A stretch of DNA of 38,468 bases from the NCBI GenBank assembly GCA_945873335.1, contig CAMCCH010000004.1:1-38468 (forward strand). Direction: 5' to 3'. This DNA comes from Bifidobacterium breve (GTDB lineage: Bacteria; Actinomycetota; Actinomycetes; Nanopelagicales; Nanopelagicaceae). Under the pieces are notes generated by a model. That model was not told where the DNA came from, made no database searches, and worked only from the letters and a program-made list of their open reading frames with translations. This document shows, piece after piece, positions 37,652-38,468 of this stretch. Position 1 is the first letter of the stretch. Each line of letters opens with the position of its first letter. The position numbers were made by a program, and so were the translations under genes.

Positions 37652-38468
37652 CCGCACGCGAGCGAGTAGCAGGCACAGTCGCCAATTATGTAGACGAGCG
37701 CACTGGTGCTGCTAAATGGATGAAGAAGAATCTCAACAAAGTCTTCCCCGATCACTGGTCATTCCTACTTGGTGAGATCGCACTTTATTCTTTCATTATC
37801 TTGTTGCTCTCAGGAACTTTTCTTACATTTTGGTTTGATCCATCCCAACGTGAAGTTGTATACGAGGGAAGCTACGAACCACTCAATGGAATAGAGATGT
37901 CTGCTGCATATGCATCAACTCTTCATATTTCATTTGAAGTTCGCGGTGGGCTTTTGATGCGCCAGATCCACCACTGGGCTGCACTTCTATTTATGGTTGC
38001 AATCGTTGTTCACTTACTCCGTGTTTATTTCACTGGCGCTTTTCGCAAGCCTCGCGAATTCAACTGGATTATCGGTGTAGGACTTCTCACACTTGGAATC
38101 GTTGAAGGCTTTCTAGGCTACTCATTGCCTGATGATCTTTTATCAGGCACGGGAGTACGTATCGCTCAAGCGATTATTCAGGCGCTACCTATTGTGGGTT
38201 CCTACCTCTCATTCTTTGCCTTCGGTGGCGAATTCCCTGGCGAGTCATTCATTCCGCGCATCTATACAGTTCACGTTTTGTTATTGCCGGGAATTTTCTT
38301 AGCACTAATAACAGTGCACCTCATGTTGGTCTGGTACCAGAAGCACACCCAATATCCAGGCCCTGGTCGCACAGAGAAAAATGTTGTTGGCTACCCACTC
38401 TTTCCTGTGTACATGGCAAAGGCTGGCGGATTCTTCTTCATCGTATTCGGTGTAACTGCATTCTTATC
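37648..38468 (+). CDS. qcrB: Cytochrome bc1 complex cytochrome b subunit, partial (runs off the right edge)
   Basis: ATGA overlap with qcrA. Translation [56 protein letters not shown]...[42 protein letters not shown]. Missing from the ORF track because no stop is in the window. Confidence 0.95.
   Translation, partial: MTARERVAGTVANYVDERTGAAKWMKKNLNKVFPDHWSFLLGEIALYSFIILLLSGTFLTFWFDPSQREVVYEGSYEPLNGIEMSAAYASTLHISFEVRGGLLMRQIHHWAALLFMVAIVVHLLRVYFTGAFRKPREFNWIIGVGLLTLGIVEGFLGYSLPDDLLSGTGVRIAQAIIQALPIVGSYLSFFAFGGEFPGESFIPRIYTVHVLLLPGIFLALITVHLMLVWYQKHTQYPGPGRTEKNVVGYPLFPVYMAKAGGFFFIVFGVTAFL

Noticed and set aside
1-38468. CRISPR arrays, transposases, integrases, phage genes, toxin-antitoxin or restriction modules
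   Set aside because: None seen by eye in the ORF products or as regularly spaced repeats; the tRNA cluster is not accompanied by an integrase or an att-like duplication that I could detect.

Overview
The window looks like chromosomal core sequence from a streamlined, moderately low-GC actinobacterium. Gene content and order, together with the C-terminal '...PKCPKGYxKK' motifs, suggest the freshwater acI/Nanopelagicales type; that assignment is inference. Two conserved actinobacterial blocks are recognisable. The first is aspS(partial)-hisS-MBL hydrolase-DUF349-rel-secF-secD-ruvB-ruvA-ruvC-yebC-pdxT-pdxS, followed by the PIM/PI lipid block (LemA-like/'Rv2609c-like', pimA, acyltransferase, pgsA, HIT, thrS). 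The second is DEDDh exonuclease-trpD-receiver-like protein-ctaE-qcrC-qcrA-qcrB(partial). Between them lies a more variable region: pabC/pabB-like genes, three tRNAs (Gly-GCC, Cys-GCA, Val-GAC), a cupin, an APH-family kinase, a LysE-type exporter, a compact ferredoxin/ferredoxin reductase/P450/beta-propeller cassette, a DDAH/arginine-deiminase-like enzyme, and a hydrolase plus two tandem paralogous secreted proteins of unknown function. The best candidates for new biology are: (1) the hydrolase + two secreted-paralog cassette; (2) the four-gene P450 cassette; (3) an orphan 200-aa protein resembling an EF-G2 G-domain without its P-loop; (4) a structured leader upstream of the DUF349 gene; (5) a long inverted repeat between tRNA-Gly and tRNA-Cys. 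No CRISPR array, transposon, prophage or known defence system was found.
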